Shown piece after piece: positions 63,482-64,000 of a stretch of 64,000 nucleotides of DNA; position 1 is the stretch's first letter, and each line of letters opens with the position of its first letter. The notes beneath the pieces were generated by a model that worked only from the letters and a program-made list of their open reading frames with translations, searched no databases and was not told where the DNA came from. The stretch comes from Brevipalpus yothersi (lineage: Eukaryota; Arthropoda; Arachnida; Trombidiformes; Tenuipalpidae). The stretch covers positions 190,484 through 254,483 of the forward strand of contig QZCP01000434.1 in NCBI GenBank assembly GCA_003956705.1. The letters run 5' to 3'. The translations under genes and the position numbers were made by a program.

Positions 63482-63879
63482 AATGGTGAATGAAATATCA
63501 TGCTTGAAAGTATCATCAATGAAATTCAGCTTCAATATGACCACGCGCTTTGAATAGGAAACTTCTTGGCTCACTAATACGATAAGCCATGAAAAATGAA
63601 AATGAAACATTAGCATTAACATTATAAATATGAGCATGGTGCGAAACAGAATGGCCTCACTCGATCCTCTCTCTTTCTCTCGATTAAAGTGACCTGAATT
63701 CGGGTTCCAACGTGCAGCATCTAACAGCATGTAGTAAAAGAAAGAGGCTGGAATGTTCATTGATCAACAGAAACTATTTTTTTCAGTGTCAAAACCAAAC
63801 AAAGTTTGTGTGCTGAGCATACTCATACCTGCTTGGTATTAATAAAATAAAATGCTACCTTACAGAAGTGTGTGTTGAA

Positions 63880-63906
63880 AAGAGAGAGAGAGAGAGAGAG
63901 AGAGAG
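63880..63906. repeat. (GA)n microsatellite
   Basis: About 27 nt of uninterrupted AG repeats. Confidence 0.9.
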
Positions 63907-64000
63907 CCTTGAGAATGTCGTCATCATTAGCATCTTAGCATCTTGAAACTTTTTTCTTTTTTCTCTCTCTTCTCATTCTCTCTCTCATCACTCCAGCTAC

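Larger units (their letters stand above)
60620..64000. other. AT-rich non-coding region with weak reading frames
   Basis: No gene I can support. On the minus strand 61710-61444 (GCQIEYDLSKEQKETMGLDE) and 62704-62495 (MFITDGVEEWKYIGNILF) look slightly more protein-like than chance and might be decayed exons, but no splice structure or family is evident. If CTR9 continues rightwards, this is part of its first intron. Confidence 0.4.

Overview
The window reads as nuclear DNA of an arthropod, most likely a chelicerate such as a mite (inference). The genes carry GT-AG introns, the sequence is AT-rich with many (CT)n/(GA)n tracts, and the recognisable proteins are animal ones: a titin/Sallimus-type muscle protein, a BRSK/SAD kinase tail, the Paf1-complex subunit CTR9, and a MULE transposase of a kind I associate with arthropod genomes. 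Introns, domain architecture and transposons all speak against a prokaryote.

Region 1 (1-51389, + strand) is the 3' part of one giant gene. Six exons join with consistent phases (3-36542, 36631-37309, 38508-40562, 41923-49452, 49541-49843, 49924-51389) to give 16,190 residues plus a stop. The reading frame is open at the left edge, so the true start lies outside. The first exon in view is one uninterrupted coding stretch of at least 36.5 kb. Most of the protein is a charged, E/K/P/T/V/I-rich, PEVK-like spring made of nested repeats. These include nine copies of a 349-residue (1,047-nt) unit in two clusters, three large blocks built of ~125-residue units, and a third block type around TTEEAVIVSQDQ. 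The C-terminus has one SH3 domain and five Ig-like domains. Exon 3 copies an internal part of exon 1, and introns 2 and 3 share sequence.

Region 2 (51390-55715) holds non-coding DNA, a 457-bp non-autonomous DNA transposon with an 8-bp target duplication (52007-52479), and a 5'-truncated, frame-disrupted copy of the C-terminal part of a BRSK/SAD kinase (53114-54799) that keeps its introns.

Region 3 (55716-60619) is a mosaic. An unrecognised two-exon gene (55896-56659) and a broken MULE transposase gene (57332-59214) are each preceded by the same 82-bp CCAAT-containing sequence. Between them sits a clean first exon of CTR9 (57031-57174). On the minus strand a 362-codon reading frame (60619-59531) is open except for two in-frame stops. 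Region 4 (60620-64000) is AT-rich with microsatellites and only weak, unassignable reading frames.

The titin-like gene is the only complete-looking functional unit. The rest looks like accessory DNA in which transposons and detached pieces of host genes have collected.
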